A stretch of 64,000 nt of DNA from Lactifluus volemus (GCA_022376515.1 WTXI01000054.1:124001-188000); one strand, 5' to 3'. Positions 11,190-23,652 are shown, counted from the first letter of the stretch. The notes: generated from the letters alone by a model not told the origin. Translations and numbers: made by a program.

Positions 11190-12687
11190 CTAGGGCTCAT
11201 TGTAGGCGAGTTTCTCTACCGCGCGGCTGATGGTGATCCCTCCGCGGGGGACAGTAGCGCGGACAAATTGGTGTTGATCAGCACCAGCAGAGACAGTGAT
11301 AGCGCCTGCCTCGAGGAGGGCATGTTCAAGATCGTCGATAAGGTCCGTTGGGTCCTCGATACCGACACACAAGCGAATGAGGTCCTCTGGTAAACCACGT
11401 TCTGCACGTACGGCAGGGTCAATGGAGCGTGGCTAATTTGCACCGTCCATTATGAGTGAACTCAAAGATAAATGACATTTCACGTACGACATGACACAAG
11501 GCATGCTGATCAGGGAGTTGACGCAACCGAAGGAGACCGAGATGCCCCAAAGACGTGTGGCGCCAACAATGCGCTCAGAGAGGACTTGTCCCCCGTGTGA
11601 AGGAGAGCACAGCACCATAACCGTCTGCGTTACGTTCATGAATATCTCTCCCAGGATGATTCATCAAGCCAGGGTAGTGAACCTTGAAACCGAGGCGTTC
11701 GAGCGTTGTGGCGACAGCCATTGCGGAAGTCTGCTGACGGTCCATGCGGATGGCAAGTGTCTTTACACCACGCAGAAGCAGGAAGCAGTCAAATGGAGTG
11801 AGGGCATTACCGATCGAATTGATAACGAACGCTATTTGCTATGAGTACTTTTGTCAATGAATTGTCAGACAGTAGTGACAAAAGGAAACGCACTTTGGCT
11901 AGCTCCTCACGGTTGCATGTAATCACGCCTGCCATTAGATCGTGGTGACCGCTGAGGTACTTCGTCGCACTATCATACACTAAATCTGCACCGTATTCGA
12001 GCGGTCTTTGCAAATAAGGGCTCATCATGGTGTTGTCGACCACGACGAGAGCATCTGGGGCACGTTCTTTAACTTGGGCAGCGATAGTCGCGAGATCGGC
12101 AACCTTGAGGAGCGGATTGGTGGGACTCTCCAAGAGAACCATCGCAGTTTTTCCTGATTTTATGTGGGCATGAAGATTCACAGGGTTAGTAGTATCAACG
12201 TGATGCACGATAACGCCGCCATGGGTTTTGAGGTAGGTGAGGAGGCGGTTTGTGCCACCATAAAGATCGTCACCAGCGATGACCTCGTCGCCTGGCTTGA
12301 GAAGACGAAGGATGACTCAAGCGCAGCCATCCCGGACGAGACGGCGAATGCATGGCCTGCTGAAGATATCTTGGCAATGTGGTGTTCTGCGATCAAAGTG
12401 GAAATTAGATGCCGTAAACCGACTGGGCTGGGAAACTCACCAAGGTGGCTTCGAGTAGGGTTCCCGCTCCTAGTGTAGTCGTATTGACCATCGATGCCTT
12501 TGAATGTAGCAGTTTGATATATTGGCACTGAACTAGAACCATATTGATCTTTTTGATCTGGATTATCTACAGTCGCGCAAAGGGTGCCGAGGCGATACGG
12601 CTTGCGCGGACGAAATGGCGACTCTGGCTCGGGAGTTGGTAATTCATAATCTCTGATGAGGCCCTGATTTTGAGCTGGATGGGACAT
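11190..12687 (-). CDS. Cystathionine beta-lyase (PLP-dependent, Cys/Met metabolism)
   Basis: Converts cystathionine to homocysteine in methionine synthesis. Visible family features are SSVPIYQTATFKG, YDYTRSGNPTRSHLE, SAGHAFAVSSGMAAL, GDDLYGGTNRLLTYL, LLESPTNPLLKVADL, VVVDNTMMSPYLQRPLEYG, the PLP-lysine motif DSATKYLSGHHDLMAG and the C-terminal LCVGIEDPTDLIDDLEHAL. Start taken at ATG 12687 (MSHPAQNQGL); an upstream in-frame ATG at 12741 is possible. At least three frame jumps fit single missing bases: near 12315 (AAL-VILRLLKPG), near 11605 (AVLSF-LSERIVG) and near 11425 (SHA-IDPAVRAERG). Head to head with the ZNHIT1 gene, 141 bp between starts. Confidence 0.92.
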
Positions 12688-12828
12688 CTGTGGTGGAAGT
12701 AGAAAAGAGCGAGGCCCGGGTCCTTTTTGATTGAAATGCAATAATACTCTCCGAGTCGTGCGTGGGACTCGATGGCGAAATCATGACTTTCCCTCTCTAA
12801 CTCGGCCGACCATCTCGGATATTGTGCC

Positions 12829-13500
12829 ATGCCTCGAAGACAACGTACGCTTTCCCTCTTCTATCCTACCTATCCTCATATCGCGTCCCAGCCGTTAGAA
12901 AGGCTCAAGAAAGCCAGCCACTCGATGCAGAGGTCATTGCAAAACGCGCTAAGCGACATCTAGACGAACTCGAGGTCCGTTCTCTTACGGCTCGCTTCCG
13001 ATGTCTTATCTCATTACGGCCAAATTTACGAATAGCGCTCTAATTATGCCGAGCCATCCAGCTCGTATCTTGGTATGGACGAAGATGATCAGGCTGGGAA
13101 ATCCGCCAAAGGCCGTGCCAGGCAGACGGTTTCGGACAAACGCCATCTCTCTGGTCCCAGCACAAAAAGGAAGAAGGCCAATATGAATATTCGTACAGCC
13201 ATTCTATACAGGAAAAATTTGGCAACGCTCATCGATGAATCAGTGAGTGTCTTGGTGTAATTCTAGAGCTAGCGTGTCTGATCGTTATTTATCCTACCCC
13301 AGGGACTCGCCAACCTCCATCCCTCCATACCCACTTATCTCACCGCCGCTTCCGCTCCCTCAAAGAAACCTACACGACCACTGTGCTCCGTTTGTGGCTA
13401 CTGGGGCAGCTACAAGTGCAAGAAATGTGTCATGCCATTCTGCGGTCTGGACTGCCGTAGTGTTCATGACGAAACAAGATGTGAACGGCGCGTCATCTGA
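12829..13500 (+). CDS. Zinc finger HIT protein, ZNHIT1/Vps71 type (SWR1 complex)
   Basis: Subunit of the SWR1/SRCAP remodeller that exchanges H2A for H2A.Z. Four exons join in frame: a short MPRRQ exon, then AQESQPLDAEVIAKRAKRHL, a linker with a basic stretch (STKRKKANMNIRTAILYRKN), and the C-terminal HIT finger CSVCGYWGSYKCKKCVMPFC followed by GLDCRSVHDETRCERRVI. The finger has the C-x2-C, C-x2-C, C-x3-C and H-x3-C pattern. About 150 aa, normal for the family. No frameshift. Confidence 0.9.
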
Positions 13501-13989
13501 GTGCAATCACAGTATATTGGGTGTGAATTCTAGGATCCAATCTGCCAAGTATGCTTGTCTTCCTACCATAGTGCACGCATCTACTTCTCTCTGCAGGCCC
13601 TCAGGCTGGCATCGTAACGCCCTCCTGCAAAGTCTTTTCTGACCAACTTTGCACCACCCTGGCAATTGGTTGACACCTGCCCCACCATCGTCTATAGGAC
13701 AAGAGACGTAGCATCATGGACGCCACGAGCGAGTTTTGGGCACCACCTGCTGATGCCTTGACAGCCGTGTTCTTAAATTTATGCCCCGCTTTCCAGACAT
13801 ATTCACATACATACGCTGTACTAGTTGCACCGCAAAGAGCATTAATTTACTTCTCGTGCGTAGGTTGTAATCGTGAATTTCCGGCGAGCCAGGTGGTTGA
13901 CAAATCGTCAAGGCAATGAAAACTAGATAGTGAAGAGCCTTCAGGTTAGAGGGTATGCTCGAAAGCCGAGATAGACCGGCTGTCATCCG

Positions 13990-14140
13990 AACATCTTGAT
14001 CGCCACTTGTCCACATCGTAAGATTGAAGCCCGAGAGAATTTGGCGCCGCAGGCGGATTGGCAGGTGTGAGGGCATCGTCCACGGGTGGATCAATGGAGC
14101 TGTAGCAAGCGTTGCCAGTACTCGGAGGTTGCTAGCAGCA
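13990..14140 (-). pseudogene. Relic of a third aspartic protease copy
   Basis: Read on the minus strand this segment gives TPANPPAAPNSLGL, matching the propeptide region of the second protease copy (TPANTPTTPNSIGL) near 18,040-18,090. The surrounding 13,714-14,166 open frame shows no catalytic motif. It looks like a 5'-region fragment left by tandem duplication. The rest of 13,501-14,304 holds nothing else recognisable. Confidence 0.4.
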
Positions 14141-14304
14141 GACGCAAAGATATCTACTAGATACAAAGGTCACTCTGACCTGCGCTTAATGACAGGCCTA
14201 TCTGCTCTCCTGTCGGAACACATGACACATAGTAGTCAATGCTTCAGATATGCAAATGAAAGAGGATATTGAAATTCGACATCGAGTCGATGGGAGTAGT
14301 AAGT

Positions 14305-15645
14305 TTACACTAGTTTCGCCAGCTGGATTGTATTCCGGCCAACATCTGTGGAAAATATACGTTCTTCAGGAATGTATCCCCCACTAACCATTGTACCGGG
14401 TTGTCCGCTTCCTCAGCAATCCCTGATACGCAGTCCCCGGTGGGATTGTTCGGGTCAACAGGCGCGAATGTAAGGTCACGAGGATCTATAAGGAATTCTC
14501 TCCCGCCAAATGTGACCGCAAGACTTGCATTGGTTGTACAAGGGACCGTGAATCCACCATTACCATCGCTCTTCGCCCCTGCGATAGCCTGATGTATGAT
14601 CTGAGCGTCACTAGAGGGAATAACTAATAGCGTGGTGCCCGTATCAAGGATTGCGGTGCGGCCGACGACATTGAGATCTTGTCCATTTAGCGAGACCTTG
14701 TCCATCTGAGCCTCCCAGAAGCCCTGTGTGTTGATATTGGGAATCGTGGTCAGCGTGTTTTGGTCAAATTTGCTCGTGTCCAACCCTCCGAAGGTAATTT
14801 CACCGTCGTTCTTCTGGTCAGCATGGCGGGACAGTTTGTATGATGTAATGGCGTGTTGAATCAGCCCATTATAGGCCAGGGACTCGACGACTGTACGTAG
14901 ATGTTGCGTTGATAGATCGCTCCGGGCTAGACCCATGATGCCATCGAAACCGGAGTTAAGAAACTCGAAATTTTGCTTTCTTGAGTGGCCACGCAAAAAG
15001 CGTGCCTGTTAAGCAGAAGACCCGCGACAACGACATTGTCTGTGACGAGGTTCCATTGACAGACCCCATCCCATATTCGACATGAAAACGCTGTGTTGTA
15101 TTCTGAAACGACGATGAGGATTTGGGGCCGAGAGAGACGTGGTTTCCCTACGCCTGAATGAGATGAGTGCGATAAGCAGAACGAAGAGATGCGTACGCAG
15201 TCTGTTCCGTTGGTTGATACACACCCCTCCCCAACCACCCAGAGGTCAGCGGAGCCAGAATCGACCTGTACGTGAAAGGTATGAGGCGGTGTGCCTATTT
15301 CAATAGGAACGACATAGGCGGTATCGACAGAAACCTCGGCAAGCCCGATAGAATCTGGCGTCGGAGGGACATCCATACCTGTCATGCGGGCGAGGCGACG
15401 ATGCGAGCGATTGATGTGTCTTTGTAAAAGCTAATGCGCAGGATTATTGTGAATTCAAGGTAAGTTGTATGAGGAACGGTACTAACCATCTGAGGATGGA
15501 GCTCGCGCCGGATAGGATTTCGCCGCCGGAGAGGCAACTTGATTAGTCCCGATTGTTCTCGCGTTAGCGGAGTGGCATAAGCTTCAAAAGATATCCAAAA
15601 GAGGGTGGTCTGGAGCAAAAGAAAAATCAAACGAGTGAGGTGCAT
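14305..15645 (-). CDS. Secreted pepsin-like aspartic protease, copy 1
   Basis: Family A1 endopeptidase. It has a signal peptide (MHLTRLIFLLLQTTLFWISF, cut near EAYA), a propeptide, then both catalytic motifs: VDSGSADLWVV and AILDTGTTLLVIP. Also GFDGIMGLARS, EITFGGLDTSKFDQNTLT, GDCVSGIAEEA and the C-terminal VGDTFLKNVYF. Several frame jumps are visible. At the 3' end copy 1 has AAAA (about 14,351) where copy 2 has AAAAA, and this one-base difference changes the C-terminus; in the copy 2 frame the gene would end at 14,305. Tandem duplicate with 16,999-18,625. Confidence 0.85.
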
Positions 15646-16998
15646 CAGGTCGGTCTAGGGTACTAGTTGTATCGTATACTCGAAACTGAGAGAAAAAGAG
15701 CGGATGTGTGGTAATGAAAGGAAGGACAGTGTTACCACGTCATTTTATGTGTGCGCAGCATCTAGGGGAGCCACAGGGGTAGAGTAGTTGAGGCCACATG
15801 GGGGCTCAAGTGAATCTGTGTGTCTGACGACCGCATATTTTGCTTTGTGATTAAATTCCGAGTCGTGCCCAAGTTAAAAGAATCATGGAACTGTCAGAGA
15901 AACTGGTGACAATTAGCTTTGGGACTGAATAGCTGGTGAGTATAATCGAGAGTCGGGTAATTTTGGACCGAATGTTGGGTGGGTAGACCTCCTGATACAA
16001 AGAACATGCCTCGTCGTCGTCTTACTTTTTGATAGATTAGATGAAGGACCCTAAAAAGGACGACGCTTAGTCAGCACTGGCGAGAGGGCATTAGCGCCCG
16101 GTAGCTAAAACCTCGTCTCGAGGAAACCAGTCAGGACACAGGCCCTGTTTATTTTTCTTCAGGGGTCTTGTCCCAGGTGTCTTGTTGGTATTATAATAGA
16201 ACAGCCTTGAGTTGATCACTCTCAACTTCTTGTCACGTGTGATGAACCACTCTTCACATATTAGGACCCATATTAGTTGGGTTGCTTCAGTTCTGATTGG
16301 ATGTTTGTAGGAAGCATGTCAGCGTGGCTCCTTTTTTCTTCTCTCACTGGCAGAGTGTCCTCGTTCTGCGGCCATTGAACTGTATTGCTTGACAGCAGGT
16401 AATACTATCCCGTAACAAGGGAGTGGTTGCTGTGGTGATGGTGAAGGTGGCAAGGGAGGAGGGGGGGCAGCCTGAGGGGCCGTGGTCGTGGCCTTGATGC
16501 CATTGGTCGCATCTGTGGTGTGGCTCTCTGGTCGATTAGAGGGAGGGCTCAGACTATGCAATCGGCATTGCCGCAGCGGTCACCTATGTCGGAGTGAGCA
16601 CCCATTGGGGGGGATGACGTCTCTACACGAGAAGTTGAATGTTTGAGGTAGGGTACCAATGGTACAGGCACCCGGGACTAGCTGTGGGTGGTAATCTGTG
16701 CAGCACATGTACAGAAGGGGTAAGCGGGACTACAGATTAGTGACCTACTTCCCACCTACTTCCTGGTTCCTGGCCTCGTTATGATTGCACACGTCTGTGT
16801 GGGTGAGGGGCTCGCGGATGGTTTGACCCTGGAACGTCCTTGTTTTTGCATATAGAGAAGTGTGTTATAGGTTATGACTCGCGTTCAGTGTATTCCATGA
16901 TGTATGTATGTCAGCGGCTTGCATTGTGTCCGCTTGCTTGGTGGAAACGCGCCCAAGCATATTGCAAATTGAATTACTGTATATCAACTAGAGTACGT
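15646..16998. other. Spacer between the two protease copies
   Basis: Contains the promoter of copy 1 and a proline/serine-rich open frame at 16,319-16,561 (minus) that looks like low-complexity sequence rather than a gene. Nothing else recognised. Confidence 0.4.
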
Positions 16999-18625
16999 TC
17001 ATACAAGTTTCGCCAACTGGATTGTATTCCGGCCAACATCTGTGGAAAAATATACGTTCTTCAGGAATGTATCCCCCATTAACCATTGATTTGGGCCGAC
17101 CACTTGACCCTCAGCGATCCCTGATACGCAGTCCCCGGTGGGATTGTTCGGGTCAACAGGCTCGAATGCAAGGTCACGAGGATCTATAGCGAATCCTTTC
17201 CCGCCAATTGTGGCTACAAGACTTGCATTGGTGTACACGGGACCGTGAATCCACCATTACCATCGCTCTTCGCCCCTGCGATAGCCTGATGTATGACTGA
17301 GCGTCACTAGAGGGAACAATTAATAGCGTGGTGCCTGTATCAAGGATTGCGGTGCGGCCGACAACTTTGAGATCTTGTCCATTTAGCGAGACCTTGTCCA
17401 GCTGAGCCTCCCAGAAGCCCAGTGGGTTGATATTGGAATCGTGATCAGCGTGTTTTGGTCAAATTTGCTCGTGTCCAACCCTCCGAAGGTAATTTCACCA
17501 TCGTTCTTCTGGTCAGCAAGGCGGGACAGTTTGTATGACGTAATGGCGTGTTGAATCAACCCATTAGTGGCAAGGGCCTCGACGACTGTAGGTACGCGTT
17601 GCTGCGATATGGTGCTCCGGGCTAGACCCATGATGCCATCAAAAGGGGATGATGTAGAACTCGCGAAATTATCGGTTTCTTGGGTGGCCACTCCAAAAGG
17701 GTGGTTGCCAAGCTGTAGACCTGCGATGGCGACATTGTCTTTGACGACAATCCCACTGACGCCCCAAGCCCATATTGGATTTGAAAAGACTGTGTTGTAT
17801 TCTGAAACGAAGATGAAGATTGGGAGCCGAGAAAGACGTGGTTTCCCTACACCCTGAATGAGATATGTGTGATTATCAAAACACAGAGAAACGTACGCAG
17901 TTTGTTCCGCTAGTAGATACACAGTCCTCTGCACCCACCCAGAGGTCAGCGGAGCCAGAATCTACCAGCACGTGAAAGGAACGAGGCGGAGTGCCCATAT
18001 CAATAGTCGCGACGTAACTCGTATCGGCACCCTGATCGGCAAGCCCGATAGAATTTGGCGTTGTAGGCGTATTGGCAGGTGTGAGGGTACCATTCGCAAC
18101 AGCCGCTACACCAATATGGCTGAAGCCCTGATGCCATTTGCCGTGCTAGTGATAGACTCGGTGACATCTGCCTCAAAAGCTTTTCACTGGACACATGTCT
18201 TGTGAGACTATTACTATGAAGGGAAAGTAAAGGCGTACTGGAGGCTGCGTTAGGGCCAGAAGGACTACCGTGGTTGGCACCGGCGTGACCGACATGAAGG
18301 CTACGAGTGGCGATCTGCGCCTCACGAGCGGCAAGTCGCTCGAGACATATTTTAGGAGAGACATCCACGGTACCCGTCATACGGGCGAGGCGGCGATGCG
18401 AGCGATTGATGTGTCTTTGTAAAAGCTACGCAAAGGATTATTTTGGGTCCAATAGGTTGTATGAGAAACGATACGAACTATCTGAGGATGGAGGTCGCGC
18501 CGGATAGCAATTTCTGGAGAGACAATTTGATGAGTCCCGTTTGCTCTCGTGTTAGTGGAATGGCATAAGCTTCAAAAGTTATCCGAAGAGGATTGCCGGG
18601 AGCAAATGAAAGGCGTGAGCTGCAT
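16999..18625 (-). pseudogene. Secreted pepsin-like aspartic protease, copy 2 (frame-disrupted)
   Basis: Second family A1 protease, closely similar to copy 1 through the catalytic core and 3' end. Both active-site motifs can be read (LVDSGSADLWVG and ILDTGTTLLIVP), as can SPFDGIMGLARSTISQQRVP and GGLDTSKFDQNTLITI. The frame is broken in several places where copy 1 has an extra base: TTGGAATC against TTGGGAATC near 17,432, and ATGACTG against ATGATCTG near 17,295. The signal peptide frame is also disrupted at the 5' end (ATG 18,625). Called a pseudogene because the breaks are many, but they could be assembly errors. Confidence 0.65.
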
Positions 18626-19158
18626 CAGTCTAGAACAATGGTACAGTATACAGCTGAAAGACAGGACCAGCCTGTAGTATTCAATGAAAGAATGGATGGG
18701 TGGGGATGAGAGAATGGAAGTGCCGTCCTTTCAAGTTATGTGTATCCGGGTGTACGGGAACAGATGCAATCATAATGACATGCGCCCAAGTCTGTGTCTG
18801 ACGACCATTTAATTAGATTTTGTGCTTAAAATCCGGTGCGTGGTCATGCATTGGTGAGGGGTGAACTATTGTTTGGGCCCAGGGATATACGCCCAGAAAG
18901 AGCTACGACGGAGAAGAACAATGAGGACTTGGTGACTATACCGGTAGTTTACGAACAAGTTAGCCCCGAGAGTAAAGCGCTTCCCTTTGGGTCTGACTTG
19001 TTTGAGAATAGCACAATCAGGCATTGTTAGCCAAAATTTCTCGATAGACTTGAGTTCCACGTCTTGATGTCGCTTACAAGGTATTAATACCGTTCACGTG
19101 ATTGTTTTTCCTTTCTTAACCATCCGTTGGGCGGACTTTCCGGGCAGTTTTGTGTCGA
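18626..19158. other. Intergenic, nothing recognised
   Basis: Upstream flank of protease copy 2 and 3' flank of the next gene. Only short open frames. Confidence 0.4.
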
Positions 19159-20054
19159 TCACTTTCTACTGTATTTGTGTGTGACCCGCGACACAAAAAT
19201 ATGGGTCTGATCAACATCACATGACTCTCGAGGTGATGTGGGATACCAACGATAGCGCCGGTCGTTGGCATCAGACGCTCGAACAATCGCAACTGCGATG
19301 TCAGCACCATGATGCCATGGAATTCGACGCGATGCGAATGACCCAGTACCGGGAAGGGATTCCGAGTCAGCTATAAGCAACGAAGTCATATCACCGATGC
19401 GCAAAGAAAAACACCTGAAAACACCTGGTGAGGAAGCACCCCCAGACGTCCCAATGCTCCTCGCGTCAGTGGAGGAGGTGGTGGTGGTGAAAGAGGAGGA
19501 GGAGGAGCACCAGCAGAAGGGCACTTTGATATAGGCGACGCACCGGTAAATCTCTCCATGTCCACGGCAACCTCGAGAGCTACAGAGATCAAGCAAATGG
19601 AAAATGTTCACGCTGGTGCGAAACGGTTGCGGCCACGAAAGACCGCCCAAGGAGGCAGGCGAGGGTGAGGGGTTGAGGAACATCATCCGATGGTCGTCGA
19701 AGGGCTCTATCCGGATATAGAATCGAACCTCCACCGCGTGCGAGTCGTCCTCTCGCAATTTCTGCGTCGCAACCTGAAACACCGATGCGTCCTTAGGAGC
19801 GAGTGGCCTAGCGTCAGGGTCAGTCCTGGGAATCGTTCGTAGGGCGCAGGCCAGATGGGTAAAAACGGATGACGTACCCAACGACAACTCCCCATATACA
19901 GTACAGTATAGTTAGTCCACATGACATGGTTTCCGTCCAGGTTGAGTTCCATAACAATATTACGATGTTGGGCCTTCTCAGCCTGCAATGGTAATCTCTT
20001 TGCGCTGAAACTCAGCCGTACTGTATCTAAGGTTTTCGATGAAGAGTTCCCCAT
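19159..20054 (-). CDS. Hypothetical protein, family not recognised
   Basis: A likely multi-exon gene. Exon 1 starts MGNSSSKTLDTVRLSFSAKR (ATG 20,054); its Met-Gly start would fit an N-myristoylation signal. After an acceptor near 19,840 a second exon reads RPLAPKDASVFQVATQKLRE and then VRFYIRIEPFDDHRMMF. Downstream the frame runs into serine- and proline-rich sequence that may be intron or non-coding. The exact exon structure and 3' end are unclear and no domain is recognised. It is divergent from ERG3; the 489 bp between them holds no other feature. Confidence 0.45.
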
Positions 20055-20543
20055 GGCTCGGGCGGCGCTAGGAACGATATCTCGTGCCTTGCCAGTGGCT
20101 GGCAGAGCGCGATAAGCTTAAACGAGAGCCCTCGGGGAGGAGGCGAGGTGTGAGGGCGGCTTGCTCAAACCTAAAACACAGGAGGGTTGATGCCATCGAT
20201 GGGACGCTATCTGATAAGCGAGTTCGGCTGACTGATGGGCTATTTGAACGCTCGGTGGCTGACCGACCGAGATGAGTAACGAGGTGGAAACTTACTGTAC
20301 GACCCCTTTCCTTTCACGGTACCGGTCATAAGTTGACCGGGTCCGGTGAGCAAATCGGAACCGTAACGAGCTGGTAATTGTTTTATACCTATCGTAAGCG
20401 GAGGCGACCCTCAATAAGAAGATTGTTAAACCCTCGGTGATGCTTGGCAGATGAGATAAGCAGTGAATTAGCGATTTATGGCCTGACTTTTTTACCTCGT
20501 GATTCAGTTGAATAAATGCTGGCCGAGTTTCAAGGTAGCCGCA

Positions 20544-21701
20544 ATGGATCTCATCCTGAGCTTTGCAGATGATTATCTCTTGGACGACGCTTGGGCTCAC
20601 CTTGTCCCAGCTTCCGCATTCACGCCTTCCCAATCGAGCTTCTTCACCCCTCCTCTGATTGCCTTCCCCCAAATTTCACCCTGGCATCACTTCCTCCTCA
20701 CCCTCTTGCCACGTCCTCCACTAAATTCCACTCAACACTCCATTCTCATTCCCGTCTCTGCATGGCCTCGCGACTATATCCCTCGTCAGCTTGTTTCGCT
20801 TTCAGTCATCACCTTGATTGGTATTTTTTTTGTCTACTTTATTTCAGCCGGTCTCTCCTATTTTTTCATTTTCAACCATGATTTGATGAAACACCCCCGC
20901 TTTCTCAAACATCAAGTCAAACTCGAAATCCAATGCAGTTTACGCGCTTTCCCTGGCATGACCCTCCTCACTCTGCCTTGGTTCGAAGCTGAAGTTCGCG
21001 GTTATTCAATGTTGTATGATAATGTTGATGACTATGGTCTCTTGTATCTTTTTCTTTCGGTACCTTTGTGAGATGCACCTTCCACATCCTTCTCACTCTC
21101 CTCTGACTTAACCCCTGCAGCTTCCTACTCTTCACCGATTACGGAATTTACTGGGTGCACCGCACCTTACACCATCCATCGATTTACAAGTACGTTCACA
21201 AACCACACCACAAGTGGCTCAGTACGTCTCCTCGTTACCGGCTTTCTCTGTCTCTCTTTAATTGTTTTGCAGTTCCGACCCCCTTTGCTTCCCATGCTTT
21301 CCATCCTCTTGACGGCTACCTCCAATCTGTGCCTTACCATCTGTTCATCTTCCTCTTCCCCTTGCATCGTTGGCTCTACCTAGGTCTTTTTGCTTTTGTG
21401 AACGTTTGGAGTATCCTTGTACGTTCTTGTTTCCTTCGCGTCGGTGTTTCAATATGTACTCAAACGGAAACAGATTCATGACTCGGACATGGTTACAAAC
21501 CATCCTCTTGAGACTATCATCAATGGCCCCGCTCATCACACTCTCCATCACCTTTATTTCACCGTGAATTACGGGCAATATTTCACCTGGGCAGATAGAT
21601 GGTCCGGCACTTATCGCCAACCAGCTCCGGAGCTGGATCCGCTTCTCGAAGTACATCCTACCAGAGAAACAAAAAAGGAGGCGCTTGGCAAGGCAGAATA
21701 G
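20544..21701 (+). CDS. ERG3: C-5 sterol desaturase (lathosterol oxidase)
   Basis: ER membrane di-iron enzyme that introduces the C-5(6) double bond in ergosterol synthesis. Four exons (20544-21067, 21121-21221, 21273-21418, 21474-21701) join in frame to 332 aa, normal for the family. The three histidine clusters of the fatty acid hydroxylase superfamily are present: HRTLHH, HKPHH and HTLHH (in [20 protein letters not shown]). Several hydrophobic segments precede them, for example [20 protein letters not shown]. No frameshift. Convergent with RAE1, stop codons 237 bp apart. Confidence 0.93.
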
Positions 21702-21938
21702 TCCCCAATGATATGCTCAACTGATCATACGAGTATGATTTAATTTTACTGTTCATATCTACTATACTACCCCTGCTAATACGACAGTATATACCATCAT
21801 GGTTAAACCAAATGGGTGCAGACCTCCCGTCGAATTTCTCAAGATCATGCTATTCACATAGCGTGATTTTGTAGATCAAATTTGTAGTTAGGTTACAAAA
21901 CGATGGGTGACGGATGGTGCCGGAGCGGCTGTTGATCA

Positions 21939-23443
21939 TCATCGTTTTTGTGTGCGCTTCTTCACCTCATCATCCTTGACCGGATGCAGCATGATTTTGT
22001 TCGGGTGTCCGGGTGTATTACCCGAATGGCCTTTCGACCAGTCGTATGATATCGCGTACGCAAAGATAGTCCCATTGCGATTGAATGCAGATGAAGAGAT
22101 AGGGCCGGGGCATGGATCAAATGCTATTATGTTCTGTCGTAAGCGAGTGCGAAAGGTGTTAGAAAGGTCGACTACTTTTCAATCGTGTGCGTGAGTCCTT
22201 GTCCCAAAAGTTGATTGTCCCATCCGATCCTGCAGAGGTATGGCGTGTGAGGTAGATTAAGAGAGGGTTTAGGGTGAGGCTCACCACAGGTGGAAAAGGT
22301 GCCGTGAACAGGATGGAAGTTGATGTCATTCACGGCAAAGACAAGGGATTGATCTTTCGTGGTGGGTGATTGGTCGCGCCGGTGGCACTTGAAGGAAAAG
22401 TTATTCCTGGACGCGATTATGAATCAACACTCGTATGGACGGGTGGGGCACGCACTGTGAATCCTTCTCGTCGACATATCTGAAGAAAAGATGTTCGTAA
22501 AAGGAAGTGTGTGAGAAATAGGGATGGACACACTGGATAGCCACGCGACCTTCGACGCTGCCCATAGCGAAGCCGGTGCCGTTAGGGAAACAGGATATTA
22601 CACGCGTTTGCCACTTTAATGGCGACATCATTGTCTAACAGGTGATCACAACTCTTTTTGCAAAAAGCAACACGACTAGATTGTTCAACGACCGCACCTT
22701 GTACGGAGTCGTAGGGTTCGTGAGATTGAATATCTGGACATGACGCTCCGCGGTGCCGACTACCATCAGCGGGTACGAGACGTCGAGCGTGTAGCAGCGC
22801 TCGGGTAGCTGCACCGTAGAGACGGGATTCGCCGTTCGCATGTCCCAGTACTGGCACCGCATGAAATGAAGGCTTAAAACAAAGAGAAAGCAGGGAACGG
22901 AGGCCAACCTTGATAGTTTTGTCCCACGAACCGGTAGCGAGAATACCGCCCTGCGGCGTCTCGAGCCATTTGACGACCCTCACGGGTGCATCATGCTGCG
23001 CAACCTGTTGAGACTGGCCCGTTTGAATGTCATAGAGACGCGCGGCGTTATCACCACCGCCAGATATAATCTTGGTTCCCTCCTATTGAAACCGTGTAGT
23101 TGGAAAAAAAGAAATCAAAATGCCCATATAATTTGGGCTTACTTTGTTCCAACAGACCGAGAGCACTGGCGCCTGGTGTCCGTACATCGCTTTCCCTTGC
23201 GTCTGGCCATTCGCTCCTACTTCATAAATCCGCACCTATAAACATCCAACCGTCAAGAGGCAATGTGAACGAACAACGGGAGTGGCTCACATTATTGTCC
23301 CAGCTCCCCACAGCGAGGAAGTCGGCTACGGGGCAGAAAGAAAGAGAGGATATGTCATCTACGGGAGGTTCTGCAACCTCAATGTCCTTATCTCCCGTCG
23401 AAGAGACGTTTGCGGACGTGGAACTTGCTCCGAAGAAAGCCAT
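21939..23443 (-). CDS. mRNA export factor RAE1/Gle2 (WD40 nucleoporin)
   Basis: Seven-blade WD40 protein that binds Nup98 and acts in mRNA export and spindle function. Exons join cleanly: [188 protein letters not shown] and a C-terminus [12 protein letters not shown] ending [11 protein letters not shown]. These match RAE1 in order. Start chosen at ATG 23,443; an in-frame upstream ATG (23,464) is also possible. Confidence 0.93.
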
Positions 23444-23652
23444 TGAAAGTGTTCCTCTTTGCAATGTTCGCGCGCTATCAGCTTAAGTTGCCTTGTAAGG
23501 GATGTGTTATATAATCTTTATCGCCGAACGACGGTGATTCATACAAGACCACAAAAAAGTAAGACATCTTTCCGTGAATTAGGTATATAGGTACAGTATA
23601 TGGCGGATCCCCTGGCCATTGAAAAGATGGACATTGCGCCGCGCAATAAAAA

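Noticed and set aside
16319..16561. Small Pro-rich protein between the proteases
   Set aside because: Composition is low-complexity and no conserved feature or splice context supports a gene.
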